A DNA stretch of 64,000 bases, taken from contig BFEA01000011.1 in NCBI GenBank assembly GCA_003427395.1, positions 4,434,595-4,498,594 on the forward strand. The letters run 5' to 3'. The translations under genes were made by a program, and so were the position numbers. Source of the stretch: Chara braunii. Lineage: Eukaryota > Streptophyta > Charophyceae > Charales > Characeae. Of this stretch, positions 11,641 through 21,481 are shown in pieces. How positions within the stretch are numbered: the first letter of the stretch is position 1; every line of letters begins with the position of its first letter. A model generated the notes under the pieces. That model saw nothing but the letters and a program-made list of their open reading frames with translations. It did no database searches and was not told where the DNA came from.

Positions 11641-11900
11641 CTTTTTTTCTTTTTTTTTTTGGCTGCTCTGTCTATTGATGGGGAGTGACAACTGCTGGAA
11701 AATGGGTCCAGCATCCCTTGAATACATTCTCTCTTTTTTTAGCATGAACCATACGTGTTGAAAACTGGATCCACATCCCGTGGCAACCCTTCTCCCAACC
11801 CCCCTTCCTCACCCTTGACCTAACAGGGTATCGGAGGGAGTCACTAGGGGGCACCAGTGGGTCCTTCCTAGCCCGCCAACGTCTCCTGCCTCTGAACCAT
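11641..11900 (-). mobile_element. Retroposon family D, minus-strand copy, diverged
   Basis: Read on the minus strand this carries the family-D signature GGTGCCCCCTAGTG, then GGGATGCTGGACCC, then CCACCAATAGA-like sequence, and ends in an A-rich tail (the T-rich run at 11641-11660). The better copies are 41306-41681 and 54485-54868. Confidence 0.55.
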
Positions 11901-12298
11901 CCTCGAACTACCTATGCAAGGAATCTTTGTGTTGAGATCCATGCTCAACCATGCTCATCCTCCTTTTTTTCTCCAAACTACTCGTGCCGAGAACTGGACT
12001 CAGTGTCTTTTGGATTACCTATGTCGAACCACTGTGCTGGAAATCGGGTACAGCATCCCATGGCTACGTTGGGGGGGGGGCGGGGGGGGGTCTCAGGCTG
12101 CCCCTTGCTCGGGTCCCATTAGAGCAAGCGGGTGTGGGGGAAAGGGGTCCGGGAACTCCACTGCGAGTCTCAATGGGATTCCGGGATCAACCACAGTCCA
12201 GTTCCGAAAGACTAGTCTGTAGTCCCTGTGCGCCTCCTCCTCTACCTCCCCCCGTTCCTCCTACAACCCCGAGTGTCGGGGAACATCGTCGGACCATG
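11901..12298 (-). other. 3' flank of the minus-strand LINE
   Basis: This lies downstream of the ORF2 stop at 12299-12301 on the minus strand and is presumed to be its 3' untranslated region. It contains G-runs at about 12069-12090. No clear A-tail was found. Confidence 0.35.
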
Positions 12299-14612
12299 TC
12301 AAATCTGCCATCCACCCCTCTTGCTGCCTCCCAGCGATTCCTTGCAGAAGGTTGATATGTTTCGTCGCGCGTGAACAAAATCCATCTTTTGTTTGGCCTC
12401 TTGCAAGTGATTCAGGATCTCAACTTGGACCAGTTGCTTGATCGATTCGGTTGCTTCGCCTTCCTCTATCTGTGCCCCTTCCAGCTCCAACACACACCTC
12501 CACCACCAGATCACCCAAACAATCGATAACCTGTCCACCGGAAACAAGTTCTCTGTGAGGGGGTCATCCAGGCAGTGCGACCAGTATCCCGTTATCACCG
12601 CTCTGCAATCCCATGACCACTCCTGATCTGGTACAATCTGCCGCCATATCCTGTCCCACCACCTCCACAACAATACCGATGAGGGGCACTGCATAAGAAT
12701 GTGTCCAATTGTCTCAGTCCTTTCTTGCGGTAAATACTTTTGCAGACACCTCCAACACCATGGTGTTGCCCGTCCTTGTTGCTCTAACCTCGTGTGGTTG
12801 ATCAGCCAATCCTTAGCTAGGAGGCAGCGATGGGCAATTTGCCATTGTAGAGCTGAGATCTTTATTGGCCTTAGCATCACCTCCCAGAACCATTTGATGG
12901 GGCGGAGGAGGAGCCAATCAATGTTCAGGTGGCACTGCCATCTATCCTCTATCCTGTCCCAGGGCCCCTTCTTGGGCCACAAAACATTCTGTATGCCTTT
13001 TTGACCTTCGTGTCAACTAGTGCCAGCAATCGCTGTGTGGCCCCGACCCTCCTCTCGCCCCTGGACCACCGCCACTCGACGAGGTCCAAGGCCAACTCTG
13101 TGATTGGTGTCATTGGTTGGAAGGTCCTCCAATCTTCTCTAATATTCAAGACTCAAATGCGGTAAATTGTGGACTTGTCTATCCCTACAAAGGGTTGTCT
13201 GCTCCCCATTAGGTGGTCCTCCCTACCTAGATTATATCTTTTTACAAGGACCTCATTGCGTCCCTCAATATGCACCAATCGGTCCAATCTGACTTTATCC
13301 TTGTCCCATGGAATTCCAACCCAGTCCCCTTCTTTCAACTTTGGGCCCTTCTTGAGTATGTCGTACCATTCGAGCGGGAAGTTCTCATCCATTTGCCCCA
13401 GTGCCTCTTCCGTGTGGGGGCAGTAGCACAACCATCGTTTCGTTCTTTCCGTACTCTTCCAATCCTGGGTTTTCCCATCGCACAAGTGTCCTACCCTTAG
13501 CACCCCATGCTTGACCCACCCCCTCTAAGGGGCATCCAAGTTGCACCTGATCCGGCCATGGGAGTCTGTGATCCATCTCTTACCAAACAAAGGTTGCCTG
13601 AACACCTCATCCCATCAATCCGATGATGGTCTATCAGGGATCAGGAGTCTCCTCCAGGTCTTTAGGAGGTGGACCCAAAAGGCATCTACCGCATCTCCGC
13701 CCCTGTATACTCGAGGTATCCTTCAGTACCTGTCCTCAAACCAAACCAAAGGATTTACCTCCGGGGGGGGCAGGGGGGCAAGGGCCACGATCTGTGCCAA
13801 TGCTAGCGAGCGCCATGGGGAGTTTTGGTTAAAGATTATTAGCAAGATACACCGTAGGGTTAGGGCTTGAAACTGTGGGCCAGGTCTATAATACCCAACC
13901 CTCCCTTAGCCTTGGGTTGAATTATCGATTCCCATACCAACCGATTGATCACATAAGGGGATTCACTATCCCCTCTCCATAGAAAGATCGTTATTTGCCT
14001 CTTCAAGGCTTTAAGTCTCATCTCGCTTAACGACCATAGCACTAACTTATACCATAAGAACGCTAAAACCACATTGTTAATAACCAGGGTTTTACCGACA
14101 ATCGAGGTGTGCCGCCCGTTCCAAGCCGCCAACTTGGCTCTAGCCAGGTTCGCCACCACCGTCGTTGGTAGTTGGTTTACCCTTGGCTGATAGAGATGCT
14201 CCAAGGACTCTCAATGGAGCCTCCGGGGGTAACCATGTAATATGTGGTCTCTCCAAAGCTCTCCCACCCTGGTGGTGCAGCCACCAGCCCACCGTTTTTT
14301 GTCCCCAATTAATTGTCATATCCTATAGCCGATAAAACCGTTCCATCAAGGCTTGCAATGCCTCCAGGTTCTGTGTGCATGCCTCCATTATGATCATTAG
14401 GTCAGCCGTGAAGAGGGAGCATACTGGGATCACCCCATTGGGGATCCCTGCTATCCCAATCCTCCTAATGTCCTCGTGGCTTCGCAGATTAGCTGATAAG
14501 ACCTCCATTATGATTAAGAAGAGGTGAGGAGCAATCGGGTCCAAATGCCTAATTGACCATTGTAGCGGGAACTGGGGGGGCACAATGTCGTTGACTTGAA
14601 CACTTGTGGTCG
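12299..14612 (-). pseudogene. LINE ORF2, 3' half (RT end to zf-RVT), 5'-truncated
   Basis: Reading from 14612 down: SVQVND and DPIAPHLF (the RGVRQGDPLSP-like RT motif, mutated), LFTADLMII (the FADD box with a substitution), then a linker with GRHTSIVGKTLVINN, FLWRGD and KGGLGIIDL typical of L1-clade LINEs (14204-13860). Broken frames follow to the last segment (12982-12299) with CLLAKDWL, CWRC, GHILMQCP (the zf-RVT finger) and a WWWRCVLELEG tail that is nearly repeated at 53669-53977. Frameshifts and stops separate the segments. The 5' break at about 14612 abuts element I. It belongs to another subfamily than the LINE at 1.7-9.4 kb. Confidence 0.85.
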
Positions 14613-14655
14613 CTCTGGCCAAGGGGTGAAAACGATCACGGCCGACTACAGTCAT

Positions 14656-14865
14656 TGGATCGTCCCGACCGTCCGTATTCCCGGATCGGATGGCCAGCAG
14701 GCGCGCGCGGAGGGCCCACCCGGAAAACCACATATATGAGGCAGGCCCACCACTCCCTATTGGAACATCCCGACCGTCAGTATCCCCGGATCGGACGGCC
14801 AGCAGGTGCCCGCGAAGGGTCCTCCCGAAAAACTATATATACGAGGGAGGGCCACCAGTTCCCAT
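14656..14865 (+). promoter_or_regulatory. Two tandem 105-bp units with a TATA box (putative promoter)
   Basis: Units 14656-14760 and 14761-14865 share CCCGACCGTC, CCCGGATCGGA, GGCCAGCAGG and a TATA-like block. The second holds a good TATA (CTATATATAC, 14833-14842); the first has CATATATGAG. The region marks the left end of element I, upstream of the tandem array, and could drive its transcription. Promoter function is inferred from the TATA box and the position only. The following 310 nt (14866-15175) are G+C rich with no recognised gene. Confidence 0.45.
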
Positions 14866-15175
14866 TTTCGTTTCAGTTTGGCAACCCAGCGGTAGCGCAG
14901 CGCAGCGGAGGCTTGTGCCACAGCACAGCGCATTGGAGGCTCGTGTACAACGCGGCAACGCAGCGCAGGGATTCGGTCCGTGCATAGCAGACCACCTGCT
15001 CGACGCGACGACGGACCACAGCGCTGTCGAGAGGCGTGTTCAGCGCTACGACGGAGCGAGCATACGGCCCAAGATCGAGACGCACAACCACAGCGGAGCA
15101 CCCCGAGTTTGAAGGATCGGACAATGAGGAAACAACCACGCAGCCCAGCTGCAACCACGTAACGCCATGTGGCAC

Positions 15176-16380
15176 TTCCGGTCGTTGAGTCGAACACGAT
15201 CGTGCCTGATCGTCGAGTCGAACACGATCGCGCCCGATCGTCGAGTCCAACACGATCGTGTCCGATCGTCGTGTCGAACACGATCGTGCCCGATCGTCGA
15301 GTCGAACACGACAGTGCCCGACAATCGAGTCGAACACGATCGTGCCCGATGTCTGATTGTCGAGTCGAACACGCTCGTCGAGTCGAACACAGTCGTCGAG
15401 TCGAACACGATCTTCGAGTCGAACACGATCGTCGAGTCAAACACGATCGTCGAGTCGAACACGATCGTGCCCGATCGTCGACTCGAACACGATCGTTGAG
15501 TTGAACACGATACTGCCCGATCGTCGAGTCGAACACGGTAGTCGAGTCGAACACGACACTGCCCGATCGTCAAGTCGAACACGACACTGCCCAATCGTCG
15601 AGTCGAACACGACAGTGACTGATCGTCAAGTCAAACACTATCGAGGAGTCGAACACTATCGAATAGTTGAACACGATAGTCGAGTCGAACAACGATCGTC
15701 GAGTCGAACACGATCGTCGAGTCGGATACGATAGTCGATTCGAACACGATCGTCGATTGCGTTCGTCGAGTCGAACACGATAGTCGTGTCGAACACGATA
15801 GGCGAGTCGAACACGTCGAGTCGGACACGATCGTNNNNNNNNNNNNNNNNNNNNNNNNNNNNNNNNNNNNNNNNNNNNNNNNNNNNNNNNNNNNNNNNNN
15901 NNNNNNNNNNNNNNNNNNNNNNNNNNNNNNNNNNNNNNNNNNNNNNNNNNNNNNNNNNNNNNNNNNNNNNNNNNNNNNNNNNNNNNNNNNNNNNNNNNNN
16001 NNNNNNNNNNNNNNNNNNNNNNNNNNNNNNNNNNTCCGACGTCGAGTAGAACACGATCGTCGAGTCGAACACGATAGTCGAGTCGAACACGATCGTCGAT
16101 TGCGTTCGTCGAGTCGAACACGATAGTCGAGTTGAACACGATCGTCGAATCGAACACGATCGTCGAGTCGGACACGATCGTCGAGTCGAACACGATCATC
16201 GAGTCGAACACGATCGTCGAGTCGAACACGATCGTCAATTGCGTTCGTCGAGTCGAACACGATCGTCGAGTCCGACACGATCGTCGAGTCGAACACGATC
16301 GTCGATTGCGTTTGTCGAATCTAACACGATAGGTGAGTGCCCTGTCGTCGAGTCGAACACGATCCTTCCCTGTCCTCTAG
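15176..16380. repeat. Tandem array 1: 18-bp units with the GTCGAACACGA core
   Basis: Dozens of units of the form CGTCGAGTCGAACACGAT, interspersed with CGTGCCCGATCGT and ATTGCGTTCGTCGAGT variants. The array includes an unsequenced stretch, so its true length is unknown. The unit is rich in CpG and in short inverted repeats (CGATCG, GTCGA..). Long open frames in all six frames here (VESNTIVESN-type, DSTIVFDST-type) are a by-product of an 18-bp period and are not genes. Confidence 0.95.
15835..16034. other. Assembly gap of 200 N
   Basis: A run of exactly 200 N inside tandem array 1, probably a placeholder where the repeat could not be assembled. Confidence 0.98.
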
Positions 16381-16667
16381 TGGAACAAGATTGTGCGCGG
16401 TGCAATGTCATCGAATCGTTCATGATTGTGTGCAGTGCTATGGGCCGCGCACGTCGTATCCTGAAAGATCGTGCATGGGTTGTGTGCGTGGAATTATGGG
16501 CGTGGATTGCGCACGTAGATTCTGTGCATTGTGCTGTCGTGCAGCCTGGTTTGTTTCCATTGTTAGGGGGAGCGGGGTGAATAGTTCTATGCTGCTGTTG
16601 GTTGTTCTATTGTTGTTGTTGACCGTTGCCCTTGTGTCGTGCAAGGCGTCTTCTCTTCACTGTTGCT

Positions 16668-17210
16668 ATGGAGATCTCTAATATGACCCCAACACTTTGG
16701 CATGCACGCAAGGCACACCCTTTCCCGCCTTGTGCGCTGTACGACCGACAATGTCAGGGCAACGTAACCTATGAAGGCGCTTGTCCAGAAGACTTCGAAT
16801 GCGACCTTTGGATGAGAATCCTCCCGTTTGGCGACAAACAGTTGGACTCGTGGGAGGAGTGCGAGTGGGTGAACATGACGGAGAGATGCCCGTGGGCGTG
16901 CGATTATGAGTTCGCGAATATGTTCGAATTCGGCAAACGCATTCCCGTGCCGTTCGATGTGTTGCGTTCCGTGCGCTTGCCGCTACTGTGTAAAAAGCTT
17001 AAAAATAAGCCGTGTTATGGGGGTTTTGGACTGCGAATACGTGACAACCTCGCCCCGCTCCTGGTGCCGTGTTATGGATCAGGAGTTACTCGATTGTGCG
17101 CGACATTCTCAGTTCCTCGATCATTATCCGTTGCGATCTCCCGGTCTGTCGCCAGGAGCAGTTTCGTATTGTTGTGTGAGATTGCGTCTGACACACTTTA
17201 TCTTCTGTAG
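16668..17210 (+). CDS. Hypothetical Cys-rich protein, element I
   Basis: An open frame of 180 codons from ATG 16668. Residues 20-110 are Cys- and aromatic-rich (CALYDRQCQGN, GACPEDFECDLW, ECEWVNMTERCPWACDYEF) and look more protein-like than neighbouring frames. The last 60 residues are Ser/Arg/Leu-rich and less convincing, so splicing may occur before the stop. No family was recognised. It sits between array 1 and the palindrome repeats within element I. Confidence 0.35.
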   Translation: MEISNMTPTLWHARKAHPFPPCALYDRQCQGNVTYEGACPEDFECDLWMRILPFGDKQLDSWEECEWVNMTERCPWACDYEFANMFEFGKRIPVPFDVLRSVRLPLLCKKLKNKPCYGGFGLRIRDNLAPLLVPCYGSGVTRLCATFSVPRSLSVAISRSVARSSFVLLCEIASDTLYLL

Positions 17211-17289
17211 GGTCCTCTGTATTGCCGTTTTGAGCAGGGCAAGAAACTTGACCGATGCTGTCGTGTATGTGTCCAGGAACGAGTTGTCT

Positions 17290-17499
17290 ATGTCTGGGAG
17301 GGATATGTGTTTAGTTCAAAGAAGGGTAGATGGGAGACTGAATATCGTGGTGGGTGGCCAGGTGGAGGATGTTGTTGCATGGCGTGAGGTCGAGGCTAAA
17401 GTCGTTTCAATTCGGGATGCTATAGGTGCTTCTCTCGTCGGGAACTCCGGGTTCGTGCGAATGACATACATTTCGGTGTTTGCTGAGACGGCGCAATAG
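17290..17499 (+). CDS. Small hypothetical ORF, element I
   Basis: Sixty-nine codons from ATG 17290, with balanced composition and no low-complexity sequence (begins MSGRDMCLVQRR). It is in a different frame from the Cys-rich ORF just upstream and could be a second exon of the same transcript. No domain was recognised and it may be chance. Confidence 0.2.
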   Translation: MSGRDMCLVQRRVDGRLNIVVGGQVEDVVAWREVEAKVVSIRDAIGASLVGNSGFVRMTYISVFAETAQ

Positions 17500-17526
17500 C
17501 TGACCTTCGAATCGCCAATTAGCGTG

Positions 17527-17664
17527 TTGAATGGCCTCAACGGCGGGATTGTTCCCCGTAGTCGGTAGATAGCCTTCGTCATATTGAATGGCCAAAACGG
17601 CATACTGAATGGCCGCAATGGCCGCAACAGCGAGATTGTTCCCCGTAGTCGATAGATAGCCTCG
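17527..17664. repeat. Direct repeat of about 55 bp, two copies
   Basis: TGAATGGCC..CAACGGCGGGATTGTTCCCCGTAGTCGGTAGATAGCC at 17527-17579 recurs with small changes at 17605-17664, with an extra partial TGAATGGCC unit between. Confidence 0.75.
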
Positions 17665-18044
17665 TGGAATTCGCATTGCGATTGCTGTTCTAAATGTGTT
17701 ATTTCGATAACAATACGAGGTATCTGCTAGTTGTTCTCATCATGTGTTCAGTGCCCAAAAGTACACACGTTTGACGTTGTTGTCCTCATATTGTTTTTCG
17801 ATTCATTGAAACCCGGGAATGATGACTTGTGTTTTTGGTTTGGCTGTGGACACCGACACATCGTTGCCAGCCGAGTGTTTGATTGTTGTTCTCATGTTGT
17901 GTTTCCTTTCAGAAAAAAAACTCGTTGTTCTGATGTTTTGCGTGCACAAACATTGAGCAGTCAATGTTTCTCCGTGTTAACCAGTGCCTGTGATCTGTTG
18001 TCTTGTGTTCTCGTGATCAAGTGCCCCTTTAGGCACCGTCCGCC

Positions 18045-18600
18045 GACCATTGTGTCGAACACGACAAACGTCGCACAGCACACCCCAGTGTCGCTGTCGT
18101 GTTCGACACGATGGTAGCCGCCGACCATTGTGTCGAACACGACAAATGTCGCACAACACACCCTAGTGTCGCTGTCGTGTTCGACACGATGGTCGCCAGA
18201 CGGTGCCCGTAAGGGCATGTGGTCGACTGTCGAACGGCAGACGACAGTGTCGCTGTCGTGTCGAACACGACAGTCAGCTCCCCTTCAGGCACCGTTTGGC
18301 GACCATCGTGTCAAACACGACATGGACACTGTTATCTGCGACCAGGCGGTGCATGAAGGGCCGCTTGGTCGACTGTCACACGACAGACAACAGTGTAACT
18401 ATCGTGTCCAACACGACGGTTGGTCAGCCTGCGCAGTGCTGAGCTCGACGTCGAGCAGGACGACGAGTTGGTCGACCGTCGGGTTCGACACGACAGTGAC
18501 ACAACGACACCTCAATGTCGCTCTCGTGTCGAATTCGACGGTACTGGAGGACGTCGTGGCACGGCCGTCGAGTTCGACACAACAGTGAAAACGACGACGA
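18045..18600. repeat. Array 2: paired inverted copies of the GTGTCGAACACGAC core
   Basis: Two consecutive units (about 18046-18118 and 18119-18196) each consist of a 21-nt arm with ACCATTGTGTCGAACACG, a spacer of about 30 nt, and the reverse-complement arm with TGTTCGACACGATGGT, so each can fold into a long hairpin. Degenerate copies follow to 18600. This lies immediately upstream of the main coding region of element I. Confidence 0.85.
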
Positions 18601-18740
18601 GCTGGCGGGCTGTGGCCCGTTTCCGTTGCTCTGTGTTCCTGTCTATTCTTGTTCTCAAGTGTTGTGGTGTTTGCACGTTGGCAAAGCAATGACTGCTTTC
18701 TCGCTTGTGCATTTTCTTCAGTTGCGACTAGCTACTCGAC

Positions 18741-20020
18741 ATGGATCGCGAGGGGAAGCCAAGCAAACGACGTACTAGTACTGGTTCCGGGAGCATGGAG
18801 CAGTCTCCGAAAAAACCGAAGGGGACACCAACGGCTGGCGTGGGGGCTGGCGACACATCGGGGTCTAAGGGCCACCGAACCCCAGTGCTGCGGGGTGCAC
18901 CTTCTACGGGCACTCCTTCCGCCCATGTTCGAGGTTCGGGACCGGATTCGGCTGTGTTGATGACTGGTGGGGCTGCGGGTCAAGAAGAGGAGGCTACTGG
19001 TCGGCAGGGGAAATCTACGATGGACGTTGTGTCTAGGCGTAAAAGGTCTGGTGAGACATCCGTTGCAGGTGTGGGAGACGAGCTTTCTGTCGTCGACCAC
19101 AAAGACAGGTGCTGGATGTTGGAGTGGGTGGGTGGAATCGGGGAACCCTCGGGTGGGCTGGTTTTGTACGTGGTGATCAAAGATAACATTGTTCCGATTG
19201 GCGGTGTGGTGAAGTGGAGTGGAGGAAATTCACAGTTCGCCATGTTGGAGTTGACGATGGTCCTTAACGCTAGAGGTGAGCGGATGGCGAATGTCAAACG
19301 CGTTGCTCTTCGTTGGGCCAAACACGCTGGGTACGGCAAGAAGCTTTATGACATTTTCAATCCGCCCGGGACGAAGAAATTGATGTTGCCGGACCTTCGA
19401 GCAGTTTTCACATTCTTCGACAAAAATGTGGTCGCAGGGCATGAGCCGGTGGTGCATGCTTTCGACCGCATATCTAAACCGAAAAGCGTGCTTTCGTCGT
19501 CTTTGGAGGAGGCTCCGTCGTCGAAACCAATCATTATAGGTGCCCGCCCACCGCCATCGCTTCGGACTACGGTTGCTGCGGAGGCGGCTCCGTCGTCGAA
19601 ACCAATCATTATAGGTGTCCGCCCAACGCCATCGCTTCGGACTACGGTTGCTGCAACACGAGTTCCAAAATCTGGGCAGATCGGGGAGAAAGGTCCGTGT
19701 CGNGGGCAAATCATGCCGTCAGCCCCTGTGAAGCGTAGACCAACATCAACCAAGGAACCCGTTTCCTTGGTCCGCCCGCCACGCTATGAGTTGGTCATTC
19801 CTGCTGGGTCGCATTATTTTGGAGATGACGACGAGGAGAACAGCAAGGAAGATTGGGAGCGCGATGAAGAACGCGAAGAATATGAGGAGGGTGGCGAAGA
19901 AGAGGAAGTAGAGAGTGAGCACACAATCAGCGAGAGGGGTGGGCCAGGCGAATTGGAGGGTCGTCTAGGGGTTGAGTATGAGGACGAAGGGCAAGAAGAG
20001 GAAACGACCAGCGAGGGAGG
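18741..20020 (+). CDS. Element I protein, N-terminal region (Ser/Pro and acidic)
   Basis: Opens at ATG 18741, 141 nt after array 2. The first 110 residues are Lys/Ser/Gly/Pro-rich and probably disordered. Residues 125-235 look globular (WMLEWVGG, VLYVVIKDN, FAMLELTMVLN, LRAVFTFFDKN). A 24-residue segment, SSKPIIIG..SLRTTVAA, is then repeated in tandem (about 255-302). Residues 370-430 are Glu/Asp-rich. The frame is lost between 20020 and 20150 and the protein continues in another frame with the ParB-like part, so an intron or frameshift is needed. A GTATGA donor at 20021 and a CAG at 20148-20150 exist but do not restore the frame exactly. No known family. One ambiguous base at 19703. Confidence 0.6.
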
Positions 20021-20150
20021 GTATGAGATGTGCATTGGGGTTCCAAACGAATGCAGCTGCTCGCTTCGGGTCATGGGCATTGGGAAGCGGATCCAGGGAG
20101 CGGGGAAATGCACCGCGAAGTTGGGGTTGAGCCGGTGCATGCCGATGCAG

Positions 20151-21481
20151 CCCGACTAGCTGAGAAGAAAAGGAAGAACAGGCAAGAGAGGAGAAGTGCT
20201 TTGGACAGTAAGAAAACCAAGCAGGAGGGGGGAGCCAAGCAAGAGGAGGGCAAACTCAAGTTGAAAATGCTGGTAGTTGAGGAGGCCGTCCAACATACGC
20301 GGGAGGTTGAGGAGGCCATGAAGAAAAAACGGCAGCCAAGAAAAAAAGCAGCGAAGGGAGGTGTGATGGAAAAAACTTCCGTTTTTCCACCGGACCAGCC
20401 ACAATCGGATGAAGACGCTGTGGGCAAGACAGTCACCAGACCGTCCGGTTTGCAGATTCTGCTGCCTGGGAATTCTTCTGGTCATCTTAGCAAAGACTTC
20501 TTCCTTGAGTTCGACGAGAATGGTAAACAGAGGCCGGAAATGCAGTTCATTTCTGTCAAGTTGGACAAGATTCTAGATATCCCTGATGAGAAATTCAGAT
20601 ATAATCAACGCTTCCTCGATCAGGAGCTTATTGATGACCTTTACAAAACAATGGTTGAGTCGGGTGAGGCAGCTATCAGAGAGAGAACGACCGGGGCAGC
20701 CGGGGTGAATGTATGTGCATTGTCCGAGAAGCCTGTCCTTTTGTTGATTGAGCTACATGATACAATGCATATTGACGCTTCCGGTACGAATGTGAGGGCG
20801 AGAAGAGTGACGCCCGGTGAATTCGATCTCCAATCCGTGCGCAAGTACTACTGGTACCCTCTCAGTGGTCAACACAATGTTGCGGCGGCGAGGAAATGTT
20901 CTCAAGAACGCCCTGACATCGCCCGTGAGCTCCGTTTGGATTGCTGGACTGCAAGGCCTGTTTACTATCCGGATAGGAGCATGGAGAATTACTGCACCTT
21001 GAACACTTTCCAAAATGCGAAGGACAAATGGAATACTCCTCCGCACCAGATTGCTATCATTAAGAACATACGAAAGTTGTGGCAAGCAGCCGGTCGTCCA
21101 GAAGCTATAGGCGGATCTGCTGCAGACGTCAAAAATAAGGATTACAGAGAGTTTGCGGCAATGACTCTGCGCGCGATCGGGAGTGATCATTTGGTTACTC
21201 TTTCACTTCAGGCTTGGAGCAAGGAGTGGTCCGACTTCCTCGGGCCTTATATGGTATTGGCAAGGGCGACGGGCGATGTGTTCGAGAAGGTGCAACAAGT
21301 GTATTCTGCTTGGGAGAATGGACAGTTGCCGAGGAGAGATGGTGTGAAGCCTGCCACCAAACAAGGTGAATCGGGGAAGCGTCGAGACCTGGTCCCGGAT
21401 TTGAGTTGGAAAAAGGAGTCAGGGTTCCAGTGCACTGGATTCAGGGTACTAGATGACCTGGTTACCTCGTGGCTGTGCGCG
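20151..21481 (+). CDS. Element I protein, ParB/Srx-like domain
   Basis: The frame is open over 20030-21589, and the coding stretch that makes sense is about 20151-21481. After a Lys/Glu-rich coiled segment comes a globular domain: FRYNQRFLDQELIDDLYKTM, an LLLIELHDTMH strand, and WYPLSGQHNVAAARKC, then LDCWTARPVYYPDRSMENY and an Asn/Lys-rich helix (NAKDKWNTPPHQIAIIKN). The order (start helix, beta strand, G-x-H-N/R-x3-A loop, helix) resembles ParB/Srx-fold domains, where GxHR is the conserved loop. Here the loop is SGQHN, so the catalytic or NTP role is uncertain. In bacteria and phages such domains are often joined to DNA methyltransferases, and the next segment here looks like one. The frame changes near 21480 by one base. 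Confidence 0.5.

Noticed and set aside
15167-16332. Long ORFs on both strands such as VESNTIVESN-type and DSTIVFDST-type
   Set aside because: They follow from an 18-bp tandem unit whose length is a multiple of three. They occur in all frames and continue through the N gap. The same holds for 28991-30038.
15176-16380. Possible CRISPR-like array
   Set aside because: There are no unique spacers of constant length; the unit is a continuous satellite with variants, and the genome is eukaryotic.
20021-20150. A GT-AG intron between the N-terminal and ParB-like parts
   Set aside because: The best donor (20021) and acceptor (20150) do not restore the reading frame, so I report an unresolved frame change instead.
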